A DNA stretch of 64,000 nucleotides from Chryseobacterium sp. (lineage in GTDB: Bacteria; Bacteroidota; Bacteroidia; Flavobacteriales; Weeksellaceae), in the NCBI RefSeq assembly GCF_019236175.1, contig NZ_JAFAJM010000003.1:62001-126000 (forward strand), written 5' to 3'. The notes beneath the pieces are model-generated. The model saw nothing but the letters and a program-made list of their open reading frames with translations. It did not search any database and was not told where the DNA came from. The translations under genes and the position numbers were made by a program. Below, piece after piece: positions 61,882 to 64,000 of this stretch; the first letter of the stretch is position 1, and every line of letters starts with the position of its first letter.

Positions 61882-64000
61882 CTATTTCAGGGTAAATTTA
61901 ACCTTCGTTTTAATAGCATCTGAGGAATTTCCGATTAATGCTTCAAAATCTCCCGGTTCAGCCACCCACTCATGTTGAGCAGCATCAAAATAACTTAATG
62001 CAGTTTTATCTATAGTGAAAGTGATCTCTTTTTGTTCTCCCGGATTTAAATATACTTTTTCAAAGCCTTTCAGCTCTTTAAGAGGGCGGGGAACAGATGA
62101 TTTTAAATCACTGATATAAAGCTGGGCTACTTCTGCTCCTGCTTTTTTTCCTGTATTTTTAACGGTTACCGTAAAAGTAATGGTATCATTCTGGGAGAGC
62201 GTTGTTTTATCAGATTTTGCTTTTCCAAATTCAAAAGTAGTATAGCTCAATCCATGACCAAAACTGAAAAGAGGTTTAATATTTTTAGTATCATGCCAAC
62301 GGTAGCCTACAAAAATTCCTTCGTTATAGGTAATATTGATCGGGTTTTTCTGATCTTTTCCTTTTCCGGCTGCCAGTTCATCTTTTTGTCCCGGATATTC
62401 TCCAAGCTGATGAGCAGAATTATCTTCAAGTTTTACAGGGAATGTAAAAGGAAGTTTCCCCGAAGGATTAGAGTCTCCGGCTAAGACAGAAGCAATAGAA
62501 TTACCAGCTTCCGAACCTAGATACCAGGCCTGTACAACTGTTGGAACTTCTTTGATCCATGGCATAGCTACCGCATTTCCGGATACGAGTACGACAGCCA
62601 GATTTTTATTGGCTCTGGCTAATGCAGAAATGACCTGATCCTGTTGATAAGGTAAGCCATAGCTTTTTCTGTCATTGCCTTCACTATCCTGGAAGTCTGC
62701 TTTATTGAGCCCTCCGACAAAAATCACATAGTCCGATTTCTTAGCCAGTTCTACCGCTTCATTCAGTAATTCTGCTTCCGAACGGGTATCTTTAAGGTCC
62801 TGTCCGGATTTTACGCCATTATATTCTCCGCCGATATCACCCACATAACCTCTGGCGTACTGTACATCGGCCTGTTTTCCGAATCTGGATTTGATGCCGT
62901 CTAAGGGAAGGGTTTCATATTTTACTTTTAATGAAGATGAACCACCACCAACAGTCATTATTTTAATGGCATTTTCACCAATAACCGCTATTTTTTTTGC
63001 TTTACTAAGGTCAATAGGAAGTACATTGCCCTGATTTTTCAGTAAAACAATTCCTTCTTCTCCAATTTCTTTAGCGATGGCTTTATGTTCTTCAGAAGCA
63101 ATATTTCCAAAAGGCTTATTTCGGTTCATCGTGGTTTTATAGGCCAGACGAAGTAATCGGGTTACCTTATCATCAAGTTCTGTAGTGCCTGCTTTTCCGG
63201 ATTTGATTAAATCAAGATAAGGCTTGGCCAGGAAATAATTATCATAGGCATTTTTGGTTCCTGCAGAAAGCCCGTTGGTCCAGGTTCCGAATTCAAGATC
63301 CAACCCATTATGGATGGCTTGTTCCGTATTACTGACCGCTCCCCAGTCGGATACCACCACTCCTTTGTATTTCCATTCTTTTTTCAGAATATCGTTCAAA
63401 AGATATTGATTCTGACTTGCATACTGACCTTTGTACATATCGTAAGCTCCCATAATAGTCCATGAATCTCCTTCCGTTACAGCTGCTTTGAATGGCGGAA
63501 GATAAATTTCGTAAAGCGTTCTGTCATCTACATTTACATTGCTTGTATGGCGGAACATTTCCTGATTATTCAGTGCAAAATGCTTTACGGAAGTGGCTAC
63601 ACCATTGGATTGTACACCTTTAATATAAGGAACCACCATTTTTGAAGTCAGATAAGGATCTTCTCCCATATATTCAAAATTTCTTCCGTTCAGTGGAGTT
63701 CTGTAAATATTGACTCCGGGCCCGAGAAGAATATCTTTTTTTCTGTAGCGGGCTTCTTCACCTAAAGCTTTACCGTAATTCCACGACATTTTTTTATTCC
63801 AGGTTGCGGATAAAGCAGTCAGGGCAGGGTAGGCGATAATAGAATCATTGGTCCATCCGGCCTGATCCCACTCGTCCCACATCACTTCGGGTCTTACTCC
63901 GTGAGGGCCGTCGGTTGTCCAGAATTCCGGAATCCCTAATCTTGGAACACCGGGTGAACTGAATTTTGACTGAGCATGCAGCATAGCCACTTTTTCTTCC
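61882..64000 (-). CDS. GH3 family beta-glucosidase, N-terminus beyond window
   Basis: At least 706 residues of a glycoside hydrolase family 3 enzyme. The frame stays open to the right edge (EEKVAMLHAQSKF, where GH3 proteins usually have MTLEEKV), so the true start and any signal peptide lie outside; the GTG at 63990 is not a real start. Domain order: TIM barrel (WTTDGPHGVRPEV; nucleophile Asp in GVVVSDWGAV), alpha/beta sandwich (IAVIGENAI, YVIFVGG), and a C-terminal fibronectin-III-like domain (PLKELKGFEKVYLNPGEQKEI). It releases glucose or related sugars from beta-linked saccharides or glycosides. Confidence 0.92.
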   Translation of the reverse strand, partial: EEKVAMLHAQSKFSSPGVPRLGIPEFWTTDGPHGVRPEVMWDEWDQAGWTNDSIIAYPALTALSATWNKKMSWNYGKALGEEARYRKKDILLGPGVNIYRTPLNGRNFEYMGEDPYLTSKMVVPYIKGVQSNGVATSVKHFALNNQEMFRHTSNVNVDDRTLYEIYLPPFKAAVTEGDSWTIMGAYDMYKGQYASQNQYLLNDILKKEWKYKGVVVSDWGAVSNTEQAIHNGLDLEFGTWTNGLSAGTKNAYDNYFLAKPYLDLIKSGKAGTTELDDKVTRLLRLAYKTTMNRNKPFGNIASEEHKAIAKEIGEEGIVLLKNQGNVLPIDLSKAKKIAVIGENAIKIMTVGGGSSSLKVKYETLPLDGIKSRFGKQADVQYARGYVGDIGGEYNGVKSGQDLKDTRSEAELLNEAVELAKKSDYVIFVGGLNKADFQDSEGNDRKSYGLPYQQDQVISALARANKNLAVVLVSGNAVAMPWIKEVPTVVQAWYLGSEAGNSIASVLAGDSNPSGKLPFTFPVKLEDNSAHQLGEYPGQKDELAAGKGKDQKNPINITYNEGIFVGYRWHDTKNIKPLFSFGHGLSYTTFEFGKAKSDKTTLSQNDTITFTVTVKNTGKKAGAEVAQLYISDLKSSVPRPLKELKGFEKVYLNPGEQKEITFTIDKTALSYFDAAQHEWVAEPGDFEALIGNSSDAIKTKVKFTLK

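Noticed and set aside
61882..63990. GH3 protein taken as complete with a GTG start at 63990
   Set aside because: The frame continues to the window edge with residues EEKV that match the usual GH3 N-terminus, so the gene is cut by the window.

Overview
The window looks like chromosomal DNA of a Flavobacteriia member, most likely Chryseobacterium or a close Weeksellaceae relative. This rests on AT-rich intergenic DNA, several TTG-N20/21-TAnnTTTG promoters of the Bacteroidota type, starts preceded by A-rich DNA rather than Shine-Dalgarno sites, and typical families (GLPGLI, DUF1573, DUF2652, WXXGXW-repeat protein, many AraC regulators, outer-membrane beta-barrel receptors). No tRNA, rRNA, CRISPR array, phage or insertion sequence was seen.

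Layout. (1) 1-17100, all minus strand: a compact biosynthetic operon for what is probably a glycosylated, acylated polyketide or fatty-acid-like lipid. In transcription order it holds a 47-codon leader ORF, a 2354-residue PUFA-synthase-like megasynthase (two nitronate-monooxygenase-like domains, KS, AT, two ACPs, KR), a second megasynthase (KS, AT, DH, fused phosphopantetheinyl transferase), a free ACP, an alpha/beta hydrolase, a fused double family-1 glycosyltransferase, and two tandem condensation-like acyltransferases, the last cut by the window edge. (2) 17250-22750: glutaminase, an alpha/beta hydrolase, a BamA-like barrel protein, a YdeI family protein and a WXXGXW protein. (3) 23160-27600: exported-protein locus with two short secreted peptides, each followed by a hairpin and then larger exported proteins (two GLPGLI; an unknown plus a DUF1573 lipoprotein), and a short membrane-anchored AraC regulator. 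(4) 27860-31350: stress-type genes (DUF1826, LEA-like protein, DJ-1/PfpI, DUF2383 four-helix bundle, small membrane protein). (5) 31440-36350: divergent Nramp-like transporter, then a MocR regulator and a periplasmic binding protein/RidA/GNAT operon with paired operator-like repeats. (6) 36500-44370: a duplicated regulatory and detoxification region with two Crp/Fnr regulators, two YceI proteins, two NTF2-like proteins, tautomerase, SDR, nitronate monooxygenase, pirin and AraC; one 12-bp Fnr-like site lies before both main operons. (7) 44350-64000: a decayed GNAT gene, mnmE, two secreted proteins, an Lrp/MFS pair, a phosphoesterase, an AraC regulator next to an RND efflux operon, DUF2652, a TonB-dependent-receptor-like protein and a GH3 glucosidase cut at the right edge.

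How the genes work together. In region 1 the megasynthases would build and reduce an acyl chain on phosphopantetheinylated ACPs, the hydrolase would release or edit it, the glycosyltransferase would add one or two sugars, and the condensation-like enzymes would add acyl groups. The product cannot be read from the sequence. The best candidates for something undescribed are this cluster, the duplicated 5' end ahead of it, and the peptide-hairpin-exported-protein units at 23-27 kb.
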